Part shown: piece by piece, positions 8,602 to 18,062 of the stretch
How positions within the stretch are numbered: position 1 is the first letter of the stretch
Layout of the letters: every line of letters starts with the position of its first letter
NCBI GenBank assembly: GCA_031177985.1
Contig: JAPSJW010000001.1
Location: 434,001-498,000 of the forward strand
DNA from: Microbacteriaceae bacterium
GTDB taxonomy: Bacteria; Actinomycetota; Actinomycetes; Actinomycetales; Microbacteriaceae
DNA: 64,000 nt
Direction of reading: 5' to 3'
Program-made: the position numbers and the translations under genes
Notes under the pieces: generated by a model
What the model was told of the DNA's origin: nothing
The model's database searches: none
Seen by the model: only the letters and a program-made list of their open reading frames with translations

Positions 8602-9639
8602 TCATCCGGTCTTGGTAGGCGAGGGTGACGGCGGACCCACTGATGCCCGGCGGATGACCGGGCAGGTCATGAGGTACGTGCTCTCGGGCGGGGGGCGCTG
8701 GTCGAGCGCCATCTCCATCGCCCATCGGCCCATCTCGTAGTGGGGCAGGGCGACCGTCGACAGAGGCGGATCGAGCTCGGATGCGACCAGCTGCTGGTCG
8801 TCGAAGCCGAACACCGAGACGTCGCGCGGAATCTCCAGTCGCAGTGCGTTGGCAGCGGCGTATGCGCCTACCGCCATCCGATCGTTGAAGAAGAAGACCG
8901 CTGTCGGACGGGAATGCGGCGGAAGACGCAGGAGGGATTCGGTCGCTCGCCTGCCGCCGGCGGCGGACAGCTCCTCACGGACGTGCAGCCGAGGGTCGAT
9001 AGGAAGGCCGGCGGCCTTGAGCACGTCGAGATAGCCCCGCCAGCGCAGGTCGGCCGCCACCGGTCTCGGGTTCTCGGTGGTATCGACGTACGCGATCCGG
9101 CGATGGCCGGCGGCGATGAGCTCGGAGACGGCGGCGGCGCCGCCCGCTCGGTCGTCGGGCACCACGGCGGCGTGGTTCGAGCCGATAGGACGACAGTCGA
9201 GGAAGACGGCTGAGGAGGGCAGCTCGGCCGGCGCCCGCAACTCCTGGTGCCACATGGAGGCGTAGATGACGCGGTCGACTTGCTGCCCGGCCAGCGCTCG
9301 GATGGCATCCCGCTCGATCTGCGACTCACCGTCGGTGTTCACGAGAAAGACGAGGTACTCGTTCTCGCGGGCGACGTCGTGCACTCCGGCGAGCATTCGC
9401 CCGGCAAACGGCGTGGTCGCGATGCGATCAGAGATGAGTCCTATCGTGCGGGTCCGCCGCGTTCGCAAACTGCGGGCAACCGAATTGGGTGAGTAGCCGA
9501 TCTCTGTCGCGATCCGCCTCACACGCGTTTTCGTCTCGTCGGAGATGCGGGACTGGGCGTTGTTCAGGACAAGCGACACGGTCGTGCGCGACACGCCAGC
9601 GGCGGCAGCGACGTCCGCAATGCCTACCTGAGCCGTCAT
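8602..9639 (-). CDS. LacI-family transcriptional regulator of the fructan operon
   Basis: 345 residues from ATG (MTAQVG). The N-terminal helix-turn-helix IADVAAAAGVSRTTVSLVLN spans 7-26, followed by a hinge and a periplasmic-binding-like ligand domain (PNSVARSLRTRRTRTIGLI). It likely represses the downstream transporter and fructosidase genes until sucrose or fructose is present. An operator-like palindrome 15 nt before the start suggests it also controls itself. The frame extends upstream to 9810 but the N-terminal alignment with LacI proteins fixes this start. Confidence 0.88.
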   Translation of the reverse strand: MTAQVGIADVAAAAGVSRTTVSLVLNNAQSRISDETKTRVRRIATEIGYSPNSVARSLRTRRTRTIGLISDRIATTPFAGRMLAGVHDVARENEYLVFLVNTDGESQIERDAIRALAGQQVDRVIYASMWHQELRAPAELPSSAVFLDCRPIGSNHAAVVPDDRAGGAAAVSELIAAGHRRIAYVDTTENPRPVAADLRWRGYLDVLKAAGLPIDPRLHVREELSAAGGRRATESLLRLPPHSRPTAVFFFNDRMAVGAYAAANALRLEIPRDVSVFGFDDQQLVASELDPPLSTVALPHYEMGRWAMEMALDQRPPPESTYLMTCPVIRRASVGPPSPSPTKTG

Positions 9640-9653
9640 GTCACGCCTTCGTG

Positions 9654-9669
9654 GATAAATCGGTTTATC
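9654..9669. promoter_or_regulatory. LacI-type operator candidate
   Basis: GATAAATCGGTTTATC: 6-bp arms with a central CG and one mismatched pair, the usual architecture of LacI-family sites. It lies between the promoter of the LacI gene and its start codon, so binding would block early transcription. No second exact copy was found within the operon. Confidence 0.65.
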
Positions 9670-9682
9670 GGTTGGTGCCTCG

Positions 9683-9711
9683 ATTGTGCCGACGGCTGAC
9701 ATCGTTGTCAA
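9683..9711 (-). promoter_or_regulatory. Sigma-70-type promoter for the LacI-led operon
   Basis: On the minus strand a perfect -35 TTGACA (9706-9711) is followed after 17 nt by CACAAT (9683-9688), which matches four of six -10 bases. The operator palindrome starts 13 nt downstream, overlapping the expected start of transcription. Confidence 0.65.
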
Positions 9712-9775
9712 GCCGCAGAGCGGAGACAGGCGCCGCGACCCACCCGAGCAAGGCGCTCGGGCGTAGCGTGGACCC

Positions 9776-10873
9776 GTGACCGCACTCGACCAGGCGCTGC
9801 TCGACCGCATCCGTTCACGCGCCGCCGACTACGACCGCGAGAACCGCTTCTTCACCGAAGACCTGGAGGAGCTGAAGGCCGCGGGGTACCTGCGTGACCG
9901 GCCGCTCGCGGAGGTGGTCGCCGACCAGCGGCTGCTCGCCGCCTACGCCCCCGCGACGGCGCTCGCGATCAACATGCACCTCGTCTGGACGGGCGTCGCG
10001 AGGGTGCTGCGCGAGCGCGGCGACGACTCGCTCGCCTGGGTGGCGACGGATGCCGAGAACGGCGAAGTCTTCGCGTTCGGCAACAGCGAGCCGGGCAACG
10101 ACCTTGTGCTGTTCGACTCCCTGACCGAGGCCGAGGATGTCGAGGGCGGCGTCGCCTTCACTGGCACGAAGATCTTCACCTCCCTCTCTCCCGCCTGGAC
10201 CCGCCTCGGCGTCTTCGGGCGGCGCGGCGACGAGCTCGTGCACGGGTTCCTCACCCGCGACACCCCAGGGTGGCGCTCGCTCGACGACTGGGACACCCTC
10301 GGCATGCGCGCGACCCAGAGCCACACGACGCTGCTCGAGGGCGCGACCGTGCCGGCCGAGCGCATCTCGCGGGTGCTGCCGGTCGGGCCGAGCGCCGATC
10401 CGTTCGTCTTCGGCATCTTCGCCAACTTCCTGCTCACGATCTCGAGCGTCTACGCGGGCATCGCGGATCGGGCTCTCGAGCTCGCGGTGGAGTCGGCGCA
10501 CCGCCGCACGTCGCTCAAGAACGAGGGGCGGCGCTACTCGCAGGACCCGGACATCCGCTGGCGGGTGGCGGATGCGGCGCTAGCCCTCGACGCGCTCGCT
10601 CCGCAGATCGAGACGCTCGCCGCCGACGTCGACGGGCTCGCGGACCACGGGCAGCACTGGTTCCGCAAGCTCACGGGCGTCAAGCACCGGTCGACGGAGA
10701 CCGCACGGTACGTCGTCGACCAGGCCGCACGGGTCGCCGGCGGCGGCGGGTACCGCTCGTCGAGCGAGTTGGCGCGGCTGCAGCGCGACGTGCTGGCCGG
10801 GATCTTCCACCCGTCTGACACCGAGTCGGTGCACAACACGGTGGCGACCAACCTCCTTGGGCCGGTCGAATAG
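9776..10873 (+). CDS. Acyl-CoA dehydrogenase family flavoprotein
   Basis: 365 residues from GTG. The pattern follows acyl-CoA dehydrogenases: N-terminal helical part, a central beta domain with GTKIFTSLSPAWTRLGVFGR and GWRSLDDWDTLGMRATQSHTT, and a C-terminal helical domain ending in VHNTVATNLLG. The family oxidises acyl-CoA thioesters using FAD, but many relatives are desulfurisation-type (DszC-like) or other monooxygenases. I cannot see the catalytic glutamate with confidence, so the substrate is open. It stands alone, 17 nt before a membrane protein gene on the same strand. Confidence 0.8.
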   Translation: MTALDQALLDRIRSRAADYDRENRFFTEDLEELKAAGYLRDRPLAEVVADQRLLAAYAPATALAINMHLVWTGVARVLRERGDDSLAWVATDAENGEVFAFGNSEPGNDLVLFDSLTEAEDVEGGVAFTGTKIFTSLSPAWTRLGVFGRRGDELVHGFLTRDTPGWRSLDDWDTLGMRATQSHTTLLEGATVPAERISRVLPVGPSADPFVFGIFANFLLTISSVYAGIADRALELAVESAHRRTSLKNEGRRYSQDPDIRWRVADAALALDALAPQIETLAADVDGLADHGQHWFRKLTGVKHRSTETARYVVDQAARVAGGGGYRSSSELARLQRDVLAGIFHPSDTESVHNTVATNLLGPVE

Positions 10874-10889
10874 CCGCTAGCCTCGCCGG

Positions 10890-11699
10890 ATGGAGCAATC
10901 GTCGACTTCACCGACCACCGACCCGACAGCCGCCGCATCTCGCGGCCGCCGGTTGGGCGAGGCCGGCATCGTCTTCGGCGTCGGTCTCCTGGCGCATCTC
11001 GCCCTCCTCTTCGCCGCGTTCCCCGAGTCGCTTCCGTCGGCTCTCGCCGCCCTCGCGCGACCTCATCTGCTGCTGTGGGCGCTCGCCCTCGTCGTGCTCG
11101 CGACGGCCTCGGGCTCCGTCCCGTCCTCCCGCAGGCGGCTCTGGTACCTGCTCGCCGCGCCAGCCGCACTGCTGCTCGAACTGCTCGTGGCGTTCGGGCC
11201 GACTCTGCTGGTGTCGGGCTCTAGCGCGCTGCTGGCTCTTCTTCCGTGGGTCGTCTCCCTCCTCGCCTTCACCGGCGCGGCGGCCGTAGGGGTCGTCGTC
11301 GCCTCCCTGGTGTCGCCTGAGCGACAGGCGCCCCGTGCCCCCGCCGTCGCCGTGCTGCTCGTGATCACGGGGTGGCTCGCCGTCCTCCTGCTGCCGATGC
11401 AGTGGTTCACGGTGTACTTCGCCATCTGGACCCCCGCACCCGAGCCGAACGCGCTCGAGCGCAGCCGCTACCTCGGCACGGTCGCCGCCGCCTTCCTGCT
11501 GCCGATAGCGGCCCTCGTGCTGATACGGCGCATTCCGCGCGGCGGCATCAAGGCCGCTGCCGGGCTGGGGATCGCGTTCGCGGCGGTGTTCGCCCTCGTC
11601 TTCGCGGTGCCGACCATCGACTGGCGGCCGGATCGGACCTCGAACGAGCTGCCCGACGACTACGTGCCGTGCTGGGGCGAAGACTGTCCGGGTGGATGA
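10890..11699 (+). CDS. Integral membrane protein of unknown function
   Basis: 269 residues, with a short polar N-terminus (about 25 residues) and roughly seven hydrophobic segments, ending in an extracytoplasmic-looking tail with two cysteines (CWGEDC). No family was recognised. Its stop overlaps the ATG of the MFS gene (ATGA), implying co-translation. Confidence 0.65.
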   Translation: MEQSSTSPTTDPTAAASRGRRLGEAGIVFGVGLLAHLALLFAAFPESLPSALAALARPHLLLWALALVVLATASGSVPSSRRRLWYLLAAPAALLLELLVAFGPTLLVSGSSALLALLPWVVSLLAFTGAAAVGVVVASLVSPERQAPRAPAVAVLLVITGWLAVLLLPMQWFTVYFAIWTPAPEPNALERSRYLGTVAAAFLLPIAALVLIRRIPRGGIKAAAGLGIAFAAVFALVFAVPTIDWRPDRTSNELPDDYVPCWGEDCPGG

Positions 11700-12943
11700 T
11701 TGCTCCGGTGAGCGACGTCTTCCGTCTTCCCGGCTACTTCCGGTTCTGGCTGGGGGAGACGCTGTCGGGGTTCGGCACCTACATCACGACGGTCGCCCTG
11801 CAGGTGCTCGTGGTGCTCACCCTGGGCGGCGGAGCCGCGGAGGTCGGACTCGTCAACGCCGCGAGGTGGCTGCCGTACCTCCTGTTCGGTCTCGTCGTCG
11901 GTGCCCTGGTGGAGGGCTGGCGGCGCAAACCGGTGCTCGTGAGCACCGATCTCGCGCGCGGAGTGCTGCTCGCGGCCGTCCCTCTGCTCTGGATCGCCGA
12001 TGCGCTCACGCTGCCCGCGCTTCTCGTGGTCGTCGCCCTCGTCGGAGCGCTCACGCTGCTGAACGACTCCGCCTCGCAGTCGTTCGTGCCGCGGCTCGTG
12101 CCGCGTGACCGGCTGCTTCCCGCTCATTCGAGGCTCGACCAGAGCGGCGCGGTTGCCCAGACCTCGGGGCCCGCCCTCGGCGGCGCCCTCGTCAGCCTTC
12201 TCGGCGCGCCCTTCGCGGTGCTCGTCGATGCGCTCAGCTACCTGGCGTCCGCGGTGCTCATGGTGGGCGTGCGGGTCGCCGAGCCGCGCGCCGAGCGTCG
12301 ACCGCGTGGGCGGTTCTGGCGCGACGTCGGCGACGGGCTCAGATGGGTGTACCGCCATCGGATGCTCGCCCCGCTCGCCGTGTCGACGCATGGATGGTTC
12401 CTCGTGAACTCGCTCGCGACCACGGTGTTCGTGACCTTCGTGCTGCTGGAGCTGAGCCTCACGCCCTTCGAGCTCGGCCTCGCGCTGTCGGCGGCAGGGG
12501 CGGCGGGGCTCGGAGGCGCTCTACTGTCGACCCGGCTCGGAACCCGCTTCGGCGCAGGTCCCGTCGTGATCGCGTGCCGTGCCGCCATGCCGGTCGGCTG
12601 GGCCGTCATCGCGCTGGCTCCCGCGGTGTCGCCGGTCCCCGCTCTCGTCGTGCTGATGGCAGGCCAGGCGCTGATCGGGTTCGCGATGGGCGCCGAGAAC
12701 GCCAACGAGATGGCCTACCGTCAGGTCGCGACGCCGGATGCGCTGCAGGCTCGCACGAACACCACGATGCGGTCGATCAACCGGGCCGCGATCGTCGTCG
12801 GGGCACCTCTCGGCGGCCTGCTGGCGGATGCGATCGGCTACCGCCCGGCGCTGTGGCTCGCGGTCGCGGGCTTCGCCGTCGTCGCGGCCGGGCTCGCCGC
12901 GTCGCCATTCCGGAGGGCGCGGCACGGCGACCAGCGGCTCTGA
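11696..12943 (+). CDS. MFS transporter (EntS/MFS_3-like exporter)
   Basis: 415 residues and about twelve membrane segments. It begins VFRLPGYFRFWLGETLSGFGTYITTVALQVLV, characteristic of the EntS-like MFS group that exports siderophores or drugs. A conserved GALVEGWRRKPVL loop follows between segments 2 and 3. ATG 11696 overlaps the upstream stop. A GTG four codons later is an alternative. The substrate is unknown. Confidence 0.85.
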   Translation: MIAPVSDVFRLPGYFRFWLGETLSGFGTYITTVALQVLVVLTLGGGAAEVGLVNAARWLPYLLFGLVVGALVEGWRRKPVLVSTDLARGVLLAAVPLLWIADALTLPALLVVVALVGALTLLNDSASQSFVPRLVPRDRLLPAHSRLDQSGAVAQTSGPALGGALVSLLGAPFAVLVDALSYLASAVLMVGVRVAEPRAERRPRGRFWRDVGDGLRWVYRHRMLAPLAVSTHGWFLVNSLATTVFVTFVLLELSLTPFELGLALSAAGAAGLGGALLSTRLGTRFGAGPVVIACRAAMPVGWAVIALAPAVSPVPALVVLMAGQALIGFAMGAENANEMAYRQVATPDALQARTNTTMRSINRAAIVVGAPLGGLLADAIGYRPALWLAVAGFAVVAAGLAASPFRRARHGDQRL

Positions 12944-13023
12944 ACCGAGCGGATGGGCGCCCCGGCAGGTCCCCCGCCGCCGCTACAGTGACCCCGCACC
13001 CCCAAGAGATCGGATCCGACGCC

Positions 13024-13485
13024 ATGGCCTTCCCCGACCTGCTCGCGGTGATCGGCATCACCCTCCTTGCGCTCGCCGGCGGCACCTTCTGGTCGTTCTC
13101 CACCGGCGTGATGCCGGGCCTCCGCCGTGTCGACGACGCGACCTTCGTCGCCTCGATGCGCGCCATCAATCGCGCCGTGCTGAACCCGCTCTTCCTGGTG
13201 CCGATCTTCGTCGCGCCGCTGCTGCTGGCCTGGGCGGCGCTCCTCGAGCTCGACTCGCGAGGCGGCGGCCTGCTGCTGGCGGCGGCCCTCGTCTACTTCG
13301 TGGGCGGCGTGGTCGTGACGGCGGCGGGCAACGTGCCGCTCAACACGGCGCTCGACGGTTCCACCGCGCCGCCCTCGCAGACGCGGGCGGCCTTCGAGCG
13401 TCGGTGGAACGGGCTCAACACCGTCCGTTCGATCGCCTCGGTCGTGGCCATCGCGCTCGCCGCACTGGGCCTCGTGGTGGCCTAG
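13024..13485 (+). CDS. DUF1772 (anthrone oxygenase-like) membrane protein
   Basis: 153 residues with four hydrophobic segments. The DUF1772 pattern is visible: GGTFWSFSTGVMPGLRRVDDATFVASMRAINRAVLNPLF, then VTAAGNVPLNTAL and RRWNGLNTVRSIAS. The family is named after fungal anthrone oxygenase, but bacterial members are mostly uncharacterised. ATG at 13024 has only a weak ribosome site. It ends 25 nt from the stop of the convergent oxidoreductase gene. Confidence 0.75.
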   Translation: MAFPDLLAVIGITLLALAGGTFWSFSTGVMPGLRRVDDATFVASMRAINRAVLNPLFLVPIFVAPLLLAWAALLELDSRGGGLLLAAALVYFVGGVVVTAAGNVPLNTALDGSTAPPSQTRAAFERRWNGLNTVRSIASVVAIALAALGLVVA

Positions 13486-13510
13486 CAGGCGCTTCCCGGG
13501 TGCGGAGCGA

Positions 13511-14605
13511 CTAGGCGCCGCGCACCTTCGCGAGAGCGCCGGGCAGCGCCGCGGCGACCTCGGGGCGCTTCTCGGCGGCGAGTGCGGCGGCGTGAGCGTC
13601 GTCGAGCACCTCGTCGATGCGCACTCGGCGTCCCAGCTCCGCCGAGCGCACCGCGGCTTCGACCATCGCGAGGCTCACGAGGTTGGAGTGCACCTCGCCC
13701 GAGGGCGTCTCGCCCGTGCGCAATGCGGTCACGAACTCGTCGAGCGCCCCGCGGAACTCGCGCGGTCCTCCGTGGTCGAACAGCACGGGCACGGGGTCGT
13801 CCCCGACTCCCTGGGCGACGACGGTCCGCTCGCCGTCCCAGGTCGCGGTGCCGCCGGCGCCGTTCACGCGCCAGGAGCCGTTCCACGACGTCTCGAGCCC
13901 GTCGCTGGCCCAGCTGCCGGTGTAGCGGTAGCGCAGGCCGCCCTCGAACTCGAAGGTCGCGACCGCTGCCGCGTCCGCGCGGTACCAGCTCCAGGAGGGA
14001 TTGAACTCCTCGCAGATGACCGAGACGGGCTCCCGCTCGAGCAGGTACCGGGACGCGTCGAAGGCGTGGATCGCCATGTCGACGAGCAGCACGTGGGGCA
14101 TCTGCTCCCGGAAGCCGCCGAAGTGCGGCGCCTTGAAGAAGTCGGTCGTGGCGAGCCCCAGGTCGCCGAGTCCCCGCACCCGCTCGCGCAGAGCCCGGAG
14201 CGCGGGATAGTACCGGCGCGACTGGCTCACCATGAGCAGCCGTCCGGTGACGTCGGACGCGGCAGCGAGCGACAGGCCCTGCGCGACCGTGGGTGCCACG
14301 GGCTTCTCGCTCAGCACGGGCACGCCGGCGAAGAGCGCGGCGGTGGAGATGGCGTGATGGGCCTCCGGCACCGTCACGTTGAGCACGGCGTCCGCTCCGC
14401 GCTCGAGCGCGACATCGAGGGTGTCGGTGACGAGGGCATCCGCCAGTCCGGCGTCGCGAGCAGCGGACGCCGCGGCGCGCTCGTCGATGTCGACGATCGC
14501 CGTCACCTGGATGTCGTCGCGCTCGCGCAGGGCGTCGAGCCAGGCCCGACCCATCCCGCCCGCGCCGACCTGGACGAACCGGAGAGGAGGGGTCTGCGCT
14601 GTCAC
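13511..14605 (-). CDS. Gfo/Idh/MocA-family oxidoreductase
   Basis: 364 residues from GTG 14605 (VTAQTPPLRFVQVGAGGMG). Another in-frame GTG lies 18 nt upstream. The N-terminal Rossmann motif is VQVGAGGMGRAW, and the EKP motif (VLSEKPVAP) marks the catalytic Lys region. The C-terminal alpha/beta domain contains HAFDASRYL. It should be an NAD(P)-dependent sugar or inositol dehydrogenase. It is divergent from chaA and not obviously linked to a sugar operon. Confidence 0.82.
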   Translation of the reverse strand: MTAQTPPLRFVQVGAGGMGRAWLDALRERDDIQVTAIVDIDERAAASAARDAGLADALVTDTLDVALERGADAVLNVTVPEAHHAISTAALFAGVPVLSEKPVAPTVAQGLSLAAASDVTGRLLMVSQSRRYYPALRALRERVRGLGDLGLATTDFFKAPHFGGFREQMPHVLLVDMAIHAFDASRYLLEREPVSVICEEFNPSWSWYRADAAAVATFEFEGGLRYRYTGSWASDGLETSWNGSWRVNGAGGTATWDGERTVVAQGVGDDPVPVLFDHGGPREFRGALDEFVTALRTGETPSGEVHSNLVSLAMVEAAVRSAELGRRVRIDEVLDDAHAAALAAEKRPEVAAALPGALAKVRGA

Positions 14606-14679
14606 GCTCCGATTCTCCCGCACGGCGGCTGGATGCGAGCGCCGGGTACTCTGGAAGGACGGTTTCGAGGGGAGAGCGG

Positions 14680-15774
14680 ATGCGGTTGTTCCGATCGGCC
14701 CTGACCGTCGGAGTGCCCGTCGTCGCCTTCGCAGCCCTCCCTTTCGTGTGGGAACGGAGCCTTCCGGCGCTCGCCGTCGTGCTCGTCGCGGCGCTGCTGA
14801 TCGGCGCCGTGCTCGCCGCGGTGCATCACGCCGAGGTGGTCGCGCATCGGGTGGGCGAACCCTACGGATCGATCGTGCTCGCGGTCGCCGTGACGATCAT
14901 CGAGGTCGCCCTCATCATCACCCTGATGCTCGGCGGCAAGGAGGGAACCGACACTCTCGCGAGGGACACGGCGTTCGCCGCGGTCATGATCACGACCAAC
15001 GGCATCGTCGGCCTCTCGCTGCTGCTCGGCTCGATCAAGTTCGGCACCATCCGGTTCAATCCGGAGGGCGTCGGAGGGGCGCTCGCGGTGGTGACGACCC
15101 TGACGACCCTGACGCTCGTCATCCCCAGCTTCACGGTCACGACGGAGGGACCGACGCTCGCTCCGTCGCAGCTGGCCTTCGTCGCTATCGCCTCGCTGGT
15201 GCTCTACGGTGCGTTCGTCTATCTGCAGACCGGACGGCACCGGGACTTCTTCCTGCCCGTCGACGTCGACGGTGCGGTGCTCGTCGACGAGGACGGCGGT
15301 CACGCCGACCCGCCGTCCAACCGCTCGACCTTCATCAGCCTCGGACTTCTGCTGGTCTCGCTCATCGCCGTCGTCGGCCTCGCGAAGTCGGTGTCGCCGG
15401 CGATCGAGTCGGGCGTGCAGGCGGCGGGCATCCCCAACTCGTTCGTGGGCGTCGTGCTCGCGCTGCTCGTGCTGCTGCCCGAGGGCATCGCGGCGTCGAA
15501 GGCAGCGCTGCTCGGGCGGATCCAGACGAGTCTCAACCTCGGGATCGGCTCGGCGATGGCGTCCATCGGGCTCACGATCCCGGCGATCGCCGTCGCGAGC
15601 ATCTGGGTGGCGGGTCCTCTGACGCTCGGCCTCGATCCCGTCCAGATCGTGCTGCTCGTGCTGACGGTCGCCGTGACGACGCTCACGCTCGTGCCCGGCC
15701 GCGCGACCCGTCTTCAGGGCGCGGTGCACCTCATTCTGTTCGCGGCGTTCCTGTTCCTCGCGATCTCGCCGTAG
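14680..15774 (+). CDS. chaA: Calcium/sodium:proton antiporter ChaA-like
   Basis: 364 residues, about eleven membrane segments. Two Ca2+/cation antiporter alpha motifs are seen: HHAEVVAHRVGEPYGSIVLAVAVTIIEVALI with the conserved Glu pair, and LLPEGIAASKAALLGRIQTSLNLGIGSAMASIGLT in the second half. The two inverted halves are linked by an acidic cytoplasmic loop around residues 185-208. It should export Ca2+, Na+ or K+ in exchange for protons. Single gene with its own start close to the divergent oxidoreductase. Confidence 0.9.
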   Translation: MRLFRSALTVGVPVVAFAALPFVWERSLPALAVVLVAALLIGAVLAAVHHAEVVAHRVGEPYGSIVLAVAVTIIEVALIITLMLGGKEGTDTLARDTAFAAVMITTNGIVGLSLLLGSIKFGTIRFNPEGVGGALAVVTTLTTLTLVIPSFTVTTEGPTLAPSQLAFVAIASLVLYGAFVYLQTGRHRDFFLPVDVDGAVLVDEDGGHADPPSNRSTFISLGLLLVSLIAVVGLAKSVSPAIESGVQAAGIPNSFVGVVLALLVLLPEGIAASKAALLGRIQTSLNLGIGSAMASIGLTIPAIAVASIWVAGPLTLGLDPVQIVLLVLTVAVTTLTLVPGRATRLQGAVHLILFAAFLFLAISP

Positions 15775-15779
15775 TCGCG

Positions 15780-15795
15780 CGCTCGTTCACGAGCG
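15780..15795 (+). other. Short inverted repeat after chaA
   Basis: A 7-bp perfect stem (CGCTCGT / ACGAGCG) with a 2-nt spacer begins 6 nt after the chaA stop. It lacks a T-run. It may be part of the chaA mRNA end. Confidence 0.4.
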
Positions 15796-15927
15796 GAGGC
15801 GAGGGCTCTGGGACGCACCCCCGCCTCCTGACCGGTCGCTGGGATCTGATCGACCGGCTACCTGGACAGACACCTCGGGGGCCCCGCTGATGACGCGAAT
15901 CGGCCGAATCGGCTGAGGGGAAGAGGA

Positions 15928-15962
15928 TCCCCCGGCGACCCCACCACAGTGCCGCCGGGGGA
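15928..15962. terminator. Hairpin between convergent chaA and lactate dehydrogenase genes
   Basis: A 10-bp GC-rich stem (15928-15937 with 15953-15962) with a 15-nt loop, 12 nt from the stop of the leftward dehydrogenase gene. The T-tail is poor in both directions. Its position argues for a terminator. Confidence 0.6.
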
Positions 15963-15974
15963 CGTTTGTGCGAG

Positions 15975-17372
15975 CTACTCGACGTGCGGCACGCCCGCGG
16001 CGTCCGCCTCGACCCGAGCCTCGGGAGTCGTCGCGCCGGCGCTGGGCTTCGTCGTCGGGCGGGCAGCCGTCTTGCGCTGACGCGACGCCGGCCGCGGCTT
16101 GTGCGCCGCGGCGACCGCCTCGGCCGCACCCGCCGGCAGCGCCCGCGGAGCGAGGCGCTGCAGCTGGGTCACATGGCCGGGGTTCAGCTCCTCGAGCGTC
16201 GAGACGCCCAGCAGGCGCATCGTGCGGGCGATCTGCTCGCCGAGGATCGAGATCGTCTTGTCGACGCCTTCGCGTCCGCCGGCCATCAGGCCGTAGAGGT
16301 AGGCGCGGCCGATCATCGTGAACCGTGCGCCGAGCGCCACGGAGGCGACGATGTCGGAGCCCGACATGATGCCCGTGTCGAGATGCACCTCGAGGTCTCG
16401 GCCGACCTCACGGTGCACCTCGGGCAGCAGGTGGAACGGGATGGGCGCGCGGTCGAGCTGGCGGCCTCCGTGGTTCGACAGCGTGATGCCGTCGACGCCG
16501 AGGTCGGCGAGGCGCTTCGCGTCGTCGAGGGTCTGCACGCCCTTCACGACGACCTTGCCGGGCCACTGCTCCTTGATCCAGGCGAGGTCCTCGTAGGTCA
16601 CCGTCGGATCGAACATCGTGTCGAGCAGCTCGGCGACCGTGCCCGACCAGCGTGAGAGCGACGCGAAGGCGAGGGGCTCGGTCGTGAGGAAGTTGATCCA
16701 CCAGGCCGGGCGGGGGATCGCGTTGATCACGGTGCCGAGCGTGAGCGCGGGCGGGATGCTGAAGCCGTTGCGCTTGTCACGCAGGCGGGCGCCCGCGACG
16801 GGCACGTCGACGGTGACGAGGAGGGTGTCGAAGCCGGCCTTCGCGGCGCGGTCGACGAGCGCCATCGAGCGCTCGCGGTCCTTCCACATGTAGAGCTGGA
16901 ACCAGTTGCGTCCGGTCGCTCCGCCCGCTGCGGCGACGTCCTCGATCGCCGAGGTGCCCATCGTCGAGAGGGCGAACGGGATGCCGGCGGCCGCGGCGGC
17001 GGAGGCGCCCGCGATCTCGCCCTCGGTCTGCATCATCCGCGTGAAGCCGGTGGGGGCGATGCCGAAGGGCAGCTCGACGCGCTTGCCGAGCACGTCCCAC
17101 CCGGTGTCGACGGCGGAGACGTCGCGCAGGATCCCGGGGTGGAACTCGATGTCTTCGAACGCCTGACGGGCACGGGCGAGCGAGATCTCCGCCTCCGCAG
17201 CGCCCTCGGTGTAGTCGAAGGCGGCCTTCGGGGTGCGGCGCTGGGCGATCGCGCGCAGGTCGTAGATGGTGTGAGCCGAGTCGAGCCGGCGCTTCTTGGC
17301 GTTCAGCTCGGGCTTCTTGAACTGCATGAGCGGCAGCAGGTCTTTGGGATTGGGGAACTGTCTCTTGACCAT
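15975..17372 (-). CDS. lldD: FMN-dependent alpha-hydroxy-acid (L-lactate) dehydrogenase
   Basis: 465 residues. The FMN-binding TIM barrel shows [14 protein letters not shown] near the N-terminus, [13 protein letters not shown], and the active-site signature [12 protein letters not shown] containing the base histidine, then [19 protein letters not shown]. It oxidises L-lactate (or glycolate/mandelate) at the membrane. The last 65 or so residues are an Ala/Pro/Thr/Arg-rich extension, longer than usual for the family (about 390-400 residues). The GntR gene lies 11 nt upstream, forming an lldR-lldD operon. Confidence 0.88.
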   Translation of the reverse strand: MVKRQFPNPKDLLPLMQFKKPELNAKKRRLDSAHTIYDLRAIAQRRTPKAAFDYTEGAAEAEISLARARQAFEDIEFHPGILRDVSAVDTGWDVLGKRVELPFGIAPTGFTRMMQTEGEIAGASAAAAAGIPFALSTMGTSAIEDVAAAGGATGRNWFQLYMWKDRERSMALVDRAAKAGFDTLLVTVDVPVAGARLRDKRNGFSIPPALTLGTVINAIPRPAWWINFLTTEPLAFASLSRWSGTVAELLDTMFDPTVTYEDLAWIKEQWPGKVVVKGVQTLDDAKRLADLGVDGITLSNHGGRQLDRAPIPFHLLPEVHREVGRDLEVHLDTGIMSGSDIVASVALGARFTMIGRAYLYGLMAGGREGVDKTISILGEQIARTMRLLGVSTLEELNPGHVTQLQRLAPRALPAGAAEAVAAAHKPRPASRQRKTAARPTTKPSAGATTPEARVEADAAGVPHVE

Positions 17373-17383
17373 GGTTCTTCCGT

Positions 17384-18025
17384 TCAGTGGGTTGCGTCGT
17401 AGTGCGCGAGCAGCCGCTCGCGGGAGGAGGCGATGTGCTCGCGGGTGAGGTCGGCCGCGCGCTCCGCGTCGCCCGCGACGACGGCGTCGAGGATGCCCTG
17501 GTGCTGATGGGCGACCTCGGCGGCGGTGAGCAGCGAGTGGGCCTGCACCTGGCCGATGCAGAGCTCGATCTCGCCCATCAGGGCCGAGTGCATCCGTGCC
17601 AGCCGCGCGCTCGGCTGGCCGGTGACGAGGGCTCGGTGGAAGGCGATGTCGGTCTCGGCGAAGGGCTCGCCAGCGGGAGTCGCGAGCAGCGCGCGGTGGG
17701 CAGCGAGCGCATCCGCGGAGAGGGTGCCCGAGGTGGCGACGGAGGCGACCGCCGCCGCTTCGACGACCGCCCGGCTGTCGAAGAGGTCGGCGATGTCGGC
17801 GCGGCTGAGCTCCGGAACGCGCGCGGCCCGATGGGCGGAGCGCACCAGGAGCCCCTCGGCGACGAGCCGGTCGATCGCGGTGCGCGCCGTGGACCGTGCG
17901 ACGCCGTAGCGGAGCGCTACCGCGCTCTCGGTGATGGCGGTTCCGGGTGCCTCGTCCTGCGCGATGATGCGGGCGCGTAGGTCGTCCGCGACGGTTCCGG
18001 GCAGCACGGGAGAGGACTCGGACAA
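17384..18025 (-). CDS. GntR-family (FCD domain) regulator, likely of lactate use
   Basis: 213 residues. The winged helix includes [36 protein letters not shown] (residues 28-62). The C-terminal FCD domain has the metal-site pattern with D106, H110 and later histidines in [21 protein letters not shown] regulators respond to organic acids, and its operon with lldD makes lactate the likely effector. A TTGTCGGACAA operator is placed just upstream. Confidence 0.85.
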   Translation of the reverse strand: MSESSPVLPGTVADDLRARIIAQDEAPGTAITESAVALRYGVARSTARTAIDRLVAEGLLVRSAHRAARVPELSRADIADLFDSRAVVEAAAVASVATSGTLSADALAAHRALLATPAGEPFAETDIAFHRALVTGQPSARLARMHSALMGEIELCIGQVQAHSLLTAAEVAHQHQGILDAVVAGDAERAADLTREHIASSRERLLAHYDATH

Positions 18026-18062
18026 CGTCGGCCTCCTCGTCTGCGCTGGCGTCCGGAATACG

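Noticed and set aside
15896-15913. Direct repeat CGAATCGGC-CGAATCGGC after chaA
   Set aside because: Only two 9-nt copies with no spacing pattern. This is likely to occur by chance in high-GC sequence.
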